From Enterococcus malodoratus ATCC 43197 (GTDB lineage: Bacteria > Bacillota > Bacilli > Lactobacillales > Enterococcaceae), in NCBI RefSeq assembly GCF_000407185.1, contig NZ_KE136483.1, positions 62,001 through 126,000 on the forward strand: a DNA stretch of 64,000 nucleotides, read 5' to 3'. The position numbers were made by a program, and so were the translations under genes. Shown piece by piece: positions 20,101 through 30,088 of the stretch; position 1 is the first letter of the stretch, and each line of letters begins with the position of its first letter. Under the pieces are notes generated by a model that did no database searches, was not told where the DNA came from, and saw nothing but the letters and a program-made list of their open reading frames with translations.

Positions 20101-21295
20101 TACAGTGACAATCAACGAGCAGACCTTTCAGCAAGAGGATGGAGTAGTAAAGGTAAAGGCCCATAAAGCAATCAAACGAAATGGGCAGTATGAAAAAGGG
20201 GAAGAAGTTGATTTAAGTACGGGCGGGCGTTCAGTAAAACTCACCAATAGTCTTGAAACGGGGAAGCAAACGCTGACGATTGTCCTAGGTGACTCTATTT
20301 CGGAACCTTATATAATCACCTACTACACCAATATTGATCCGGCAATCAGAAATGGAACTCAGATAACAAATAGTGCCTCACTTTCTGGAGCCGGCCATCT
20401 AATTACCGAAACGGTCGAACGGGTGGAAATCAAGTCTACCCAAGGATCAGGAACTTCCAGTGGAGTAGACGGCGCATTAAAAATCAGAAAGGTAGACGAA
20501 AAAGGTGAACTGATTGACGGTACTGCCGAATTTGCGGTTTTTCGCGTAGATAAAGATGAAGAGCTGCATGATTTTCTGCCAAGTATCAAGGTGAAGAAAG
20601 ATCGAATCGTTCAAATCGGCGAGGGGGAAACGGTTGATCTTGAGAAAATCGCGAATCTTCGTTACGGAAAGTATGCGATACAGGAAATTAACGCACCAGA
20701 TGGGTATGAACTAGATGATACTATCCATAAATTCACCATTGATGACAAGACACCGAACCACGAATATCTTCACGAACACAAGAATCATCGGCTCAAACCG
20801 TTTGAGCTATCAATCTTGAAGAAAAGCATGGTCGGTGAACGACTGTTGAAGGGCGGAGAATTTTCATTAAATGCGGCTGGAGAAGAACCGATTCTGGCGA
20901 CAGCGACAACGGAGAAAAACGGAATCGGAAAATTTATAGATGACGAAGAAAATCCTTATCTGCTTCAATTAGGAAAAACTTACATTGTCAAAGAGACAAA
21001 AGCGCCAGATGGCTTTGTCAAATTGAAGGGCGATTTTACTGTTTCGATCTCCAAACGAGGAGAAATCATTGTGACGTACGATGGCGATGAGCTTGACGAA
21101 CAAGATGTAAGCATCGTAAAGGGTGAGGAAGGAAAGAATACTCAAATTCAGTTCACGGCTAGAAACAATCCGCGAACTCCATTACCGAAAACAGGTGGTG
21201 CTGGCGGAGCGTTGCTGATAACGCTCGGACTTATTGGTTTGCTGGTTGGACTGTGGTATCACTTTCCGCTGAAGAAAGAGGAGGGATTGTCATGA
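17144..21295 (+). CDS. LPKTG-anchored pilus adhesin (tip-type) with CnaB/SpaA domains
   Basis: A large surface protein of 1383 residues. It begins with a signal peptide (TSVLLVVSLLFSLVPINA), has a long N-terminal region of beta-rich adhesin-like repeats, and then two prealbumin-like CnaB/SpaA domains near the C-terminus (KIRKVDEKGELIDGTAEFAV, later YAIQEINAPDGYEL; and SILKKSMVGERLLKGGEFSL). The cell-wall sorting signal LPKTGG, hydrophobic helix and basic tail lie at about residues 1347–1383. As the largest and first gene of a sortase C operon it is probably the tip adhesin. The start at 17144 is chosen because AGGGGGAG is 9 bases upstream; the ATG at 17135 touches that site. Its stop overlaps the next start (ATGA). 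Confidence 0.9.
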   Translation: MRKAGWMTSVLLVVSLLFSLVPINASSRAENLDVQSDIRVTDATIFNSVGETNAPDTRANALELVTIDLTWQMTDPSLIEEGETRELTLPKDLAYSEQSGTLPDGMGSFQVSDGRIQFTFSQNYQMMPDERMPDYQSVRHYQGSVTIQAEIPKTGLSEVSLDFGNQVIKTLFIETKAETESKREILQEAGRDLNDLGTWVLRSMKVTDENGEKFSEEKPPTRDDNIQIDFDWLLDNEAEIQAGDYYTYQLPDYFAVHQAIKNEPLKNETPGGESLGSFDVSLDGLMTITFNDKATAVSERKGTIQIVTQLDVEQYIDEIITEEEINEDGTTSGEIKVTIAQAEITKTGSIGTDNIITWEVIINGNSRKLSNVKVTDNLQANLEFLSTKCEVPDGNGGWKEAESGFYHCLHFRPEGERSYFELSFPDLNQKKQKLTHPVKFTVRSKITDGGKANAYENTVKIAGTNFRENGTSATVALKNIPSYKFLLGSQFEKGILDWRVKATIENNGGNIIDQMYKTDGWPQGALHYLEPSKLVITDAKGDTLGKDQWKFLEKEEKTKKDESGTDQIIRFGIEFAKAGTYYLSYQTKAFELPLPLDEEIANYLWVEGKKYNGSSGIDDDDLLGVTKYHAGTDYMKRELSWWTSINKNQIVMKNAVIEDRYSRVDGNNKCALRLNVKTLHIYPLKEKPANDNDIDYSRELKKGTDFTLESKGENYKDGFVIRLIGDYASTSETLQIRYNTHFKMEDQSEYSRGKSNHFTNSAIVTYQYEHGEGYGYDSDETEVWVDAQMSQNGWKYGAFVAKDEEYKNQVSPFAGEKPSEDSVYWTVPLNSWGLNLKAGTMIREDIHEGQSNPDIKIYEVEYGRPEYGLTGYGRKLEENDDYQLIPSKDGSEDFEIELLKDIDKPFALFIKVKADEDTFKYKNKAYMDFEDERLEIEAFVEKSYKGNWLTKSGSQEMNDSEAKLQANYEIVLNKDSRTINDPIITDTVTINEQTFQQEDGVVKVKAHKAIKRNGQYEKGEEVDLSTGGRSVKLTNSLETGKQTLTIVLGDSISEPYIITYYTNIDPAIRNGTQITNSASLSGAGHLITETVERVEIKSTQGSGTSSGVDGALKIRKVDEKGELIDGTAEFAVFRVDKDEELHDFLPSIKVKKDRIVQIGEGETVDLEKIANLRYGKYAIQEINAPDGYELDDTIHKFTIDDKTPNHEYLHEHKNHRLKPFELSILKKSMVGERLLKGGEFSLNAAGEEPILATATTEKNGIGKFIDDEENPYLLQLGKTYIVKETKAPDGFVKLKGDFTVSISKRGEIIVTYDGDELDEQDVSIVKGEEGKNTQIQFTARNNPRTPLPKTGGAGGALLITLGLIGLLVGLWYHFPLKKEEGLS

Positions 21296-22767
21296 AAAAG
21301 CTCGTTAGGCTGATAATGCTGCTTGCGGTTCTTCTTTCAACTGTTTTGGGAATGAGCGGTCGTGTTGCTGCAGCCGAGACAGATTCGATAACCTTTACTT
21401 TACACAAACTGGTGTTTCCAGAAAATGCACTACCTGAAGCGAGTCAGAACGACGGCGATGAACGTCTGAAGGACTATGACGGGTTGAATGGTGTGACCTT
21501 CGATGTGTATGATGTGACGGCAGATTTTAATCGTTTGCTGGATGAATCGGACGATCAAGATGCTAAAAAGGTTCAGTCAGAGCTGCAAAACATGGATGTT
21601 TCCAATCGAAATATGATCGCGCAGCAAGTTACAGCGACACTAGGCGATAAAGACGGTATTGCCACTTTTCTATTGCCAAAGTTTTCTGAAGGAAAGGATG
21701 CTGTTTATCTTTTTCGGGAGAGTGCCGCACCTAGCGATGTAAAAAGTAAAGCGGCGGATATGATCGTAGCTTTACCTGCCTTCGATGCTGCTGGCGATTT
21801 CCTTGAAGGTCCGATTCATTTGTATCCCAAAAATGAGATTACGCAACCTCGTTTTGAAAAAGAGGTCCTTGATCAGCAGTTGAGTTATCAGCTAGGAGAT
21901 CCGATCAAGTATGAGCTAAAAACTAGATTGCCATCCAATTTATCACTTTACAGCAAGTACCGCATTTCCGATCAAGCGGATCCGAGTTTATTGCTAGATG
22001 CCAAATCGATCAAGGTCCAAATTGCGGATGGACCGTATGAGGACTATCAGTTAGAAAGTTCGGACCATGGCTTTAGATTGCTTTTTGACCTGACAAAGCT
22101 AAAAGAACATGCTGGAAAAAACGTTACGATATCCTACACTATGACCTTGCAGGATACAAATAGGATCGATCACGAAATCATTAATCGTGCTGAACTTGAA
22201 ACCGATTTTGATAAGATCATTCGGGAACGCAAGGTCAAGACAGGCGGGAAAAAATTTATTAAGGTCGATGCGTTAAAAAAGAATCAAACATTAGCGGGTG
22301 CCTCATTTGTGGTCAAAAATGCGAAAGGACAGTATTTGCAGGGGGGAGAGAATGCCTATTATTGGACCGCAAAAAAAGAAGAGACGGACGTAGTTAAATT
22401 AACTTCGAATAAAGATGGATTCTTTGAAATCAACGGCCTAAGTTACGGCAGCTATTCATTAGAAGAAGTGAACGCCCCTGCTGGGTATCTTTTAAGTGAA
22501 AAAGCAGTTTCCTTCGAGATATCGGAAAACAGCTACACCTTTTCCAAGGGAATCCTGCAGGTGGTCAATCAAAAAACGACTTCAACAAGCAAACAGCCCA
22601 ATAAACCTAGTCCAGCTCAAACGAAGAAACAAACGGCTGCTGGTCCGCTTGCTCAGTATCCTAAAATGAATGATAGCCGAAACTTATGGTTCATCGTAGT
22701 TGGCGGAAGCCTCGTTGTATGTGTCATTGTGCTGGTATTTCTACGCAAAACTAAGAGGAGTGAATAA
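21292..22767 (+). CDS. Pilin subunit, probably basal/minor, with non-canonical sorting signal
   Basis: A 491-residue secreted protein with signal peptide (LIMLLAVLLSTVLGMSG). The N-terminal pilin domain (ITFTLHKLVFPEN, GVTFDVYDVTADFN) ends in the pilin motif HLYPKNE, whose lysine is the usual isopeptide acceptor for sortase C. A CnaB domain follows with an E-box (SLEEVNAPAGYLL). A Pro/Gln/Lys-rich tail leads to a hydrophobic helix and basic end. Where LPxTG is expected the sequence reads LAQYPKMND, so the sorting motif is degenerate. The Pro-rich tail suggests a basal pilin anchored to the wall. GAGGAGGG precedes the ATG at 21292, which overlaps the previous stop. Confidence 0.87.
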   Translation: MKKLVRLIMLLAVLLSTVLGMSGRVAAAETDSITFTLHKLVFPENALPEASQNDGDERLKDYDGLNGVTFDVYDVTADFNRLLDESDDQDAKKVQSELQNMDVSNRNMIAQQVTATLGDKDGIATFLLPKFSEGKDAVYLFRESAAPSDVKSKAADMIVALPAFDAAGDFLEGPIHLYPKNEITQPRFEKEVLDQQLSYQLGDPIKYELKTRLPSNLSLYSKYRISDQADPSLLLDAKSIKVQIADGPYEDYQLESSDHGFRLLFDLTKLKEHAGKNVTISYTMTLQDTNRIDHEIINRAELETDFDKIIRERKVKTGGKKFIKVDALKKNQTLAGASFVVKNAKGQYLQGGENAYYWTAKKEETDVVKLTSNKDGFFEINGLSYGSYSLEEVNAPAGYLLSEKAVSFEISENSYTFSKGILQVVNQKTTSTSKQPNKPSPAQTKKQTAAGPLAQYPKMNDSRNLWFIVVGGSLVVCVIVLVFLRKTKRSE

Positions 22768-22771
22768 TCCA

Positions 22772-24676
22772 ATGAAAATCAAAAAAAGTTTATTTCTGAT
22801 GATCGGTTTATTAGCAGCGGTAGTGTCCCAAGGTTTGTTTGGTTTTGCCAGGACAGCAGAAGCCGACAGGGATGTCGAGCAGACAGTCGTGATCCATAAT
22901 CTAACCTATGATAAATTACCAAGTGAGATTCAAAATACGGGAGATGAAATGACCGATTTTACCGGCGAACCATTGGCGGGGTCAACCTTCACAGCCTATG
23001 ATGTAACGAGTGTTTATTGGGATGCCTATGATGCTGCGAGCGGTGAACACCTAGCGAAAGAAACCGCGGCTATCAAGGCGGCAAAAAAAGTAGATACTTC
23101 AACGATGAATGGAAAAGAATTTCCAGAAACAAATACTGATGGCTTAGCTGAACTAGCATTGTCGATAAAAGCTAAGACGGGAAGTGCCATTTATTTAATT
23201 AAGCAGACCGGCTTTCCGGCTGGAGTCGTTCCAGCTAAATCAGAACCATTTGTGATTGGCTTGCCTTCTCATGATAAAACTGGGACTTTAAGAGAGAAAG
23301 TGCATGTTTATCCCAAAAATGAAATGCCGACAAATGATGTGAAATTTATCAAATATGGGATTGATTCCGATGGAGGGAAAGCCGTTTTAAAAGACGCAAA
23401 ATTTATTTTGAGGAAAAAAGACGGCAATTACTATAATTCTACTACCAACGAATTTGATCTCGAAGAAACAGATAAAGAACAGGCGGCGGTGTTCCTATCC
23501 AATGATAAAGGTGTTGTGAAAGCAGAAGGGTTGGTGTTATCACCGGGAATCTACGAGTTTTATGAGATTGAAAGCGACGTTGCCACCTCCGAAAAACAGG
23601 ATACTAATCCGGATAACAACTATAAATATCACTTTTTGATCAATCCAAAAGTGTCTTTCACTGTATCAGACGAGTGGAAAGTGACGAAGTATAATTACTA
23701 TGATCAAAAACTTCAGCCAAAAGAATTAAATGCACCATTTGGCGACAATTTAGCGGAGGCCTACAATTTCAAAGTACCGAATGTAAAAAAAGAGGTGGAT
23801 GATTCAGACGTCCGAAATGGTCAAGAACTCACTTACACCATCTCGAAAAAAATTCCTGAGGATGTCGGAAATTATTCGATGTACAAACTGATCGATACGT
23901 TTGATAAACGATTGGAACTCTGCTGCAATGAGGAAAAAATTATAAAGAGTATCAAAATAAATGATGGAGAACCCACGGGATTGTCTCCTAAATTTTCTAT
24001 GGGTCCTGGGACGAATGAATTTTGCCTAACCTTCACACCTGCTAATTTAGCGCAGCACGCGACAAAAACATTATCCTTTAGCGCGACGATGAAGGTCAAA
24101 GCAGGAACTGATTTGAAAGATATTGATAATGATGTTCTTTTCGAAAATAGCTTCCGGGATTCCAAGGATGAGGAGCGTGTACAAACATATGGGAAACGCT
24201 TTGTCAAAGTAGATAGCCGAACAGATAAAAAGCTAGAAGGTGTGGAATTTGCGATAAAAAATAAAAACGGCGAGTTTATGAGCTTGGCGCAAGAATCAGA
24301 TGGGAAATTTGTTGAATCAGTGACAGGTTGTGCTCAAGACTATGTTGTCAATTGGGTCGCAGCTGAAAAGGATGCCACAAAACTTATTTCTGATAAAGAT
24401 GGGAATTTTGGAATCTACGGTCTTGGATCAAATGAGGAGAACTACTATACCTTAGTTGAAACCAAAGCGCCTGATGGCTATGTCAAATTAAAAGAAATGA
24501 AATTTACAGCAGACGGAGCAGGAGATGCTCAAATTCTGCGTGTTGAAAACAAGACAAAAGGAATCCTTCCGATGACTGGAGGTTGGGGGATCACAGGATT
24601 GGTTGTCATTGGAATCTTCGGTTTGGCAAGTGGAGTCACCTACTTTAAAAAACGAAATCGATTGACTGAAAAATAG
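22772..24676 (+). CDS. LPMTG major pilin
   Basis: A 634-residue secreted pilin. Signal peptide at the start (SLFLMIGLLAAVVSQGLF), N-terminal pilin domain (VVIHNLTYDKLPSEIQ, GSTFTAYDVTSVYW), pilin motif HVYPKNE with the polymerising lysine near residue 184, a central domain, and a C-terminal CnaB domain with E-box (YTLVETKAPDGYV). The sorting signal LPMTGG, helix and basic tail are complete. Being directly in front of sortase C with a canonical motif, it is the likely shaft subunit. It shares the N-terminal architecture of the preceding pilin. AAGAGGAG lies 11 bases before the ATG. Confidence 0.9.
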   Translation: MKIKKSLFLMIGLLAAVVSQGLFGFARTAEADRDVEQTVVIHNLTYDKLPSEIQNTGDEMTDFTGEPLAGSTFTAYDVTSVYWDAYDAASGEHLAKETAAIKAAKKVDTSTMNGKEFPETNTDGLAELALSIKAKTGSAIYLIKQTGFPAGVVPAKSEPFVIGLPSHDKTGTLREKVHVYPKNEMPTNDVKFIKYGIDSDGGKAVLKDAKFILRKKDGNYYNSTTNEFDLEETDKEQAAVFLSNDKGVVKAEGLVLSPGIYEFYEIESDVATSEKQDTNPDNNYKYHFLINPKVSFTVSDEWKVTKYNYYDQKLQPKELNAPFGDNLAEAYNFKVPNVKKEVDDSDVRNGQELTYTISKKIPEDVGNYSMYKLIDTFDKRLELCCNEEKIIKSIKINDGEPTGLSPKFSMGPGTNEFCLTFTPANLAQHATKTLSFSATMKVKAGTDLKDIDNDVLFENSFRDSKDEERVQTYGKRFVKVDSRTDKKLEGVEFAIKNKNGEFMSLAQESDGKFVESVTGCAQDYVVNWVAAEKDATKLISDKDGNFGIYGLGSNEENYYTLVETKAPDGYVKLKEMKFTADGAGDAQILRVENKTKGILPMTGGWGITGLVVIGIFGLASGVTYFKKRNRLTEK

Positions 24677-24692
24677 AGAAATTGGTGGTTCG

Positions 24693-25535
24693 ATGAAGAA
24701 AAAACGCAGATATTCATTTATAGATATTCTTATGTTTGCGGTGATGCTCGGCGGGGCGGGAGCGCTGCTTTACCCCTTCGTAGGCGATGCATTGAATAGT
24801 TATTGGAATCAGCAAGTCATCAATTATTATCAAGAAAAATCGAATACTGAAAATCGGCAAGCGATCCAGCAGGAACAAAAACGAATTAAAGATGAAAATA
24901 AAAAAATTGCCAAGATGGGAATTCCAGGCAGCGATCCATTTACGAAAAAGAAACCTAAGGTCACAAAAATTGAGAAAGATTATTATCAAAAGCATACAAT
25001 TGCTGTTGTACGAATTCCTAAAATCAACGTTGCGTTACCCGTCTTTGATCAGACAGACTCTCTTTTTTTAAAACGCGGGGCGGCCTTGCTGGAAGGAACT
25101 TCTTATCCTAACGGCGGCAAAAATACGCACACGGTGATTACTTCCCATCGCGGCTTAAAAGAAGCTCGCTTATTCAGTGATCTGCCTAAATTAAAGAAGG
25201 GCAATCAATTTTATCTGGAATACAAAAATCAGACACTTGCTTACGAGGTAGATAAAATTCAAACGATCGAGCCGACTGAGGTTGAGTCATTGAATATCGT
25301 TGAGGACAAAGACTACGCAACGTTGATGACCTGCACGCCTTATGGTGTTAACAGCCATCGACTTCTGGTCCGAGGAACAAGGATTCCTTTTGATAACGGT
25401 ATGAAAAAAACGCTAGTCGAGGCTGATCACGTCCGTCGAAAGATGTCTCTGGCAATTCTAATTTTCAGTCTTTTGCTGATTACCGGGCTGATCGGCGTAG
25501 TTTTTAAGCGTATCAAGGCCTTAAAAGCACGTTAA
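24693..25535 (+). CDS. srtC: Class C sortase (pilin polymerase)
   Basis: A 280-residue membrane-bound transpeptidase that joins pilins through Lys–Thr isopeptide bonds. It has an N-terminal membrane helix, a lid segment with the DPF motif (GIPGSDPFTKK) that covers the active site, the catalytic His in TSHRG, the Cys in TLMTC and the Arg in HRLLVRG, and a C-terminal membrane helix. All these are class C marks. It lies 16 bases after the major pilin gene and closes the pilus operon. An inverted pair (AACGGTA..TACCGTT) follows the gene, but no clear terminator. Confidence 0.95.
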   Translation: MKKKRRYSFIDILMFAVMLGGAGALLYPFVGDALNSYWNQQVINYYQEKSNTENRQAIQQEQKRIKDENKKIAKMGIPGSDPFTKKKPKVTKIEKDYYQKHTIAVVRIPKINVALPVFDQTDSLFLKRGAALLEGTSYPNGGKNTHTVITSHRGLKEARLFSDLPKLKKGNQFYLEYKNQTLAYEVDKIQTIEPTEVESLNIVEDKDYATLMTCTPYGVNSHRLLVRGTRIPFDNGMKKTLVEADHVRRKMSLAILIFSLLLITGLIGVVFKRIKALKAR

Positions 25536-25675
25536 GAACGGTACGATCACTTAGCAAAAATGTTATTCTGCCTTTGAACTCAGAAAATCCTTGATACCGT
25601 TAACATTTCGCTCTATTTTTGCTAGACTAATTGATAGATTAAAAAAATGGAGTAGTAATGGGAGGAATAGAGTTT

Positions 25676-25825
25676 ATGAATTTTAAACAGGTTGTGGTTT
25701 TTTCAATCAAGGATTTCAATAAGAATAAAGAAAAAGATGGGTATCTTCCGCAAAACGGGACGGTTATCAATGCCTTTGTAGGATCGAATGGACTGAATTG
25801 CATAGCGGTAGGGTATGTAAGATAA
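25676..25825 (+). CDS. Small 49-residue protein, unknown
   Basis: A short open frame starting MNFKQVVVFSIKDFNKNKEK and ending GLNCIAVGYVR. It has a GGAGG site 10 bases before its ATG and a strong terminator 44 bases after its stop, so it has the marks of a real gene. No signal peptide or membrane helix is seen. I do not recognise a family. Confidence 0.5.
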   Translation: MNFKQVVVFSIKDFNKNKEKDGYLPQNGTVINAFVGSNGLNCIAVGYVR

Positions 25826-25868
25826 GCCGAATACTTTAGTGGTTAGCATAGCAGAATCGAATAAAGCA

Positions 25869-25902
25869 AAAAGGACTAGAAAAAATCTAGTCCTTTTATC
25901 TT
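25869..25902. terminator. Bidirectional terminator between convergent genes
   Basis: AAAAGGACTAGA and TCTAGTCCTTTT form a 12-bp stem. T-rich sequence lies on both sides, so it can serve the small gene on the plus strand and the PfpI-family gene on the minus strand. Confidence 0.8.
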
Positions 25903-25907
25903 TCAAT

Positions 25908-26420
25908 CTACGCATGTAAAATTTCGACGATTTTCTCATTGAAATCAGGCAGATCATCTGGCGTACGGCTAGTCACCAGTTTGTTATCTACCACAACTGG
26001 TTCATCTTTGACGATCGCTCCGGCGTACCCAACATCCGGTCGAACGGTTGTATAGGCGGTCATTGTCCGGCCTTTGGTCAAGCCTGTTTGGATAAACAGC
26101 TGCGGTCCGTGGCAGATCGCGAACAGAGGCTGTTCTTTATCTAGGAAGTAAGTCACAAATGAGACAAACCGTGCATCGCTGCGTAATTGATCGGGAGAAA
26201 ATCCCCCTGGAATTAACAGAGCATCAAACTCTTCAGGTTTCACCTCATCGATTCCTTTATCACTTTTGAACTTCGTACCTTTTTTACCAGTGATTTCTTG
26301 ATCGGCCTCAAAACTGATAATCGTTACCTCGTTGCCGTCTTTTTCCAGTGCTTCTTTCGGAGAGGATAGTTCAACATCCTCTACCAGATCTGTGACGATT
26401 GCTGCAATTTTCTTAGTCAT
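25908..26420 (-). CDS. DJ-1/PfpI-family protein (general stress protein 18-like)
   Basis: A 170-residue cytoplasmic protein of the DJ-1/PfpI superfamily, type I glutamine amidotransferase-like fold. The nucleophile elbow AICHGPQ carries the catalytic Cys, and the acidic partner is in VEDVELSSPKEAL. Members act as deglycases, chaperones or peptidases under stress; which applies here is unknown. The start at 26420 is preferred (AAAGGATG upstream); an upstream in-frame ATG at 26480 would add 20 basic residues without a ribosome binding site. Confidence 0.9.
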   Translation of the reverse strand: MTKKIAAIVTDLVEDVELSSPKEALEKDGNEVTIISFEADQEITGKKGTKFKSDKGIDEVKPEEFDALLIPGGFSPDQLRSDARFVSFVTYFLDKEQPLFAICHGPQLFIQTGLTKGRTMTAYTTVRPDVGYAGAIVKDEPVVVDNKLVTSRTPDDLPDFNEKIVEILHA

Positions 26421-26574
26421 TGAATGTTCATCCTTTCTTTTCGTTACTTTAACCCTAAAGGATAAATACTGAGATTTCAATTAATCTGTTTGGCCGATAG
26501 TTGAAACACTTTTTCCGTTTGAGTATGTTAATACCTACTTTTGAGGTAAAATCTAGGAAAGAGGGGGAAAGAAT

Positions 26575-26772
26575 ATGATAATCGGTGTGGCTTTTTTAAT
26601 TCTTGGGGTGTGGCAATTATGGATGACTAAACGGTCGTTTACTAGTCTGAAAAAGAGTGGCAATCAAAATACGTCTCCTTTCGTGATGTTTAGTTTGTGG
26701 AGTAGTTTAGTTATGGCAATTATTTTTTTGGCGCTCGCCTTCAACTTCTTTACAGGTAATATTGGCTTCTAA
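26575..26772 (+). CDS. Small two-TM membrane protein
   Basis: A 65-residue protein with two hydrophobic helices (residues 1–18 and 40–60) joined by a short basic loop. GAGGGGGAAAG precedes the ATG. No family is recognised. It stands alone between the PfpI-family gene and the licT leader. Confidence 0.6.
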   Translation: MIIGVAFLILGVWQLWMTKRSFTSLKKSGNQNTSPFVMFSLWSSLVMAIIFLALAFNFFTGNIGF

Positions 26773-26887
26773 TTGAATTCACTAGGGACCAATTGTATTG
26801 CTGCTAGATTCAGAAATATTTTTTATAAAGCGGTCAATATTCGATTTACAAAAAAGGGGGATAAAGAAATTCTTTTTGTAAAATCTA

Positions 26888-26916
26888 TTGACAGCGCTTT
26901 CTCTATTTGTTAAGCT
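26888..26916 (+). promoter_or_regulatory. licT promoter with overlapping cre site
   Basis: TTGACA (26888–26893), a 17-base spacer and TAAGCT (26911–26916). TGACAGCGCTTTCT at 26889–26902 matches the catabolite-responsive element consensus TGWNANCGNTNWCA at 13 of 14 positions and overlaps the -35, the position expected for repression by CcpA when glucose is present. Confidence 0.75.
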
Positions 26917-26949
26917 GATTTTGAATTAAATAGACCAAATGATGGATAG

Positions 26950-26979
26950 TGATTGTTTTAATACAAGCTAAACCTGATG
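26950..26979 (+). promoter_or_regulatory. Ribonucleic antiterminator (RAT) for LicT/BglG-type protein
   Basis: The stretch contains GATTGTT, then GCTAAACCTGA, matching the two conserved halves of LicT-type RAT hairpins (GGATTGTTAC … GGCAAAACCTA). Its 3' end overlaps the 5' arm of the terminator starting at 26971, so RAT and terminator are mutually exclusive. Confidence 0.75.
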
Positions 26980-27020
26980 ATGTGTACGAGTTATTTGTCG
27001 TGCCCTCATTGGGTTTTTTT
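26971..27020 (+). terminator. Conditional terminator in the licT leader
   Basis: AACCTGATGA pairs with TCATTGGGTT over ten positions (two G-U pairs), followed by a run of T. It overlaps the RAT and would be read through when LicT is active. Confidence 0.75.
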
Positions 27021-27163
27021 GTTGCTCTAAAACAGGAGGTGGCTTTATAAAAAACAACAAACTTGGGTTTGACAACGATTACAAAGATATCTATCATTTT
27101 AAGTGAACGAAGTCAGTGGAAGCGATTTTTAGTAGCGAATGTCACAGAACGGAGGAGCATTGG

Positions 27164-28006
27164 ATGCAGATTCAGAAGATTTTGAATAACAATGTAGTCA
27201 TCACGACTGATCAAAAAAATAACGAGATCGTCGCGATGGGGCGTGGTCTAGCCTTTCAGAAAAAAATAGGGGATGAGATAGCCGAGACGGCGATCGATAA
27301 AACCTATCACCTTGCGAATAGTGATTTGTTCCTTAAATTTCAAGAACTGTTAGTAGATGTTCCAATCAGCTATGTAGAAATTGCCAATGACATTATTGAT
27401 GAGGCAAAGGTCACATTGAAAAATCCGTTGAATGACTCGCTTTATATTTCAATCACGGACCATTTATATGCCGCGATCCAACGAGTTAAAGAAGGCGTGC
27501 GGGTGCGGAACTTGTTATTGTGGGATGTCAAACGTTTATTTCCAGACGAATTTTCAGTCGGGGTAAGTGCCGTAAAGAAAATCAAAGGTAAATTCAAAAT
27601 TGATTTAGGGGAAGACGAAGCCGGAAATATTGCATTGCATCTAGTAAATGCTCAAACGGAAAGCGATAACGAAGATGCTTATCTGATGGCAGAATTGATG
27701 CAAGAGATTATTCAAATTACCAGCTATTATTTTAAAGTTCAATTGGATGAAGAATCTGTCTACTTCTATCGTTTTACAACGCATTTGCGTTTCTTTGCTT
27801 CTCGTATCATGAATCAACGGCAGCTGACTGATGAGACGGATGATGAGCTTCTTTTGATCATTCAAAAGAAGTACCAAAATGCCTATCAATGTGTGGAAAG
27901 AATTGCCGATTTTATTAGCAAAAAGTATCATTACGAAATGTCCAATGATGAAAAGTTATATTTAACGATCCATATTGCACGATTAGTCCAAAAAGTAAAT
28001 CAATAG
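27164..28006 (+). CDS. licT: LicT/BglG-family transcription antiterminator
   Basis: A 280-residue RNA-binding antiterminator. The N-terminal CAT domain (MQIQKILNNNVVITTDQKNN) binds the RAT hairpin, and two PRD domains follow with conserved His residues (SITDHLYAAIQR in PRD1; RFTTHLRFFASR and LTIHIARL in PRD2) that are phosphorylated by the PTS. The start at 27164 is chosen because GGAGGAG is 6 bases upstream and the CAT domain begins there. The gene is preceded by its own RAT/terminator, so it controls its own expression, and it is followed by its cognate EIIBCA permease gene. Confidence 0.94.
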   Translation: MQIQKILNNNVVITTDQKNNEIVAMGRGLAFQKKIGDEIAETAIDKTYHLANSDLFLKFQELLVDVPISYVEIANDIIDEAKVTLKNPLNDSLYISITDHLYAAIQRVKEGVRVRNLLLWDVKRLFPDEFSVGVSAVKKIKGKFKIDLGEDEAGNIALHLVNAQTESDNEDAYLMAELMQEIIQITSYYFKVQLDEESVYFYRFTTHLRFFASRIMNQRQLTDETDDELLLIIQKKYQNAYQCVERIADFISKKYHYEMSNDEKLYLTIHIARLVQKVNQ

Positions 28007-28042
28007 AATTACCCGCCTGCTTTGCACATGAATCCCGGGTTG

Positions 28043-28071
28043 TTGCTTAGTGAAAGGGTATACATTATAAA
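28043..28071 (+). promoter_or_regulatory. Possible bglP promoter
   Basis: TTGCTT (28043–28048), 17-base spacer, TATAAA (28066–28071), in the gap between licT and the PTS gene. No RAT or terminator follows it. Confidence 0.5.
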
Positions 28072-28127
28072 GAATGAAATGTTGTTAAAAAGAACTCTTT
28101 TAAGATGAATACAGTAAATTGAATTAG

Positions 28128-30041
<1,914 letters not shown>

Positions 30042-30051
30042 ATTAGGGTAA

Positions 30052-30088
30052 AAATTAAAGTTCGGGACACTGTCCCGAACTTTAATTT
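30052..30088. terminator. Terminator after bglP, shared with the convergent RpiR gene
   Basis: A long near-perfect palindrome (AAATTAAAGTTCGGGAC and its complement, 3-base loop). It overlaps the last codons of the convergent RpiR gene. Confidence 0.8.
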
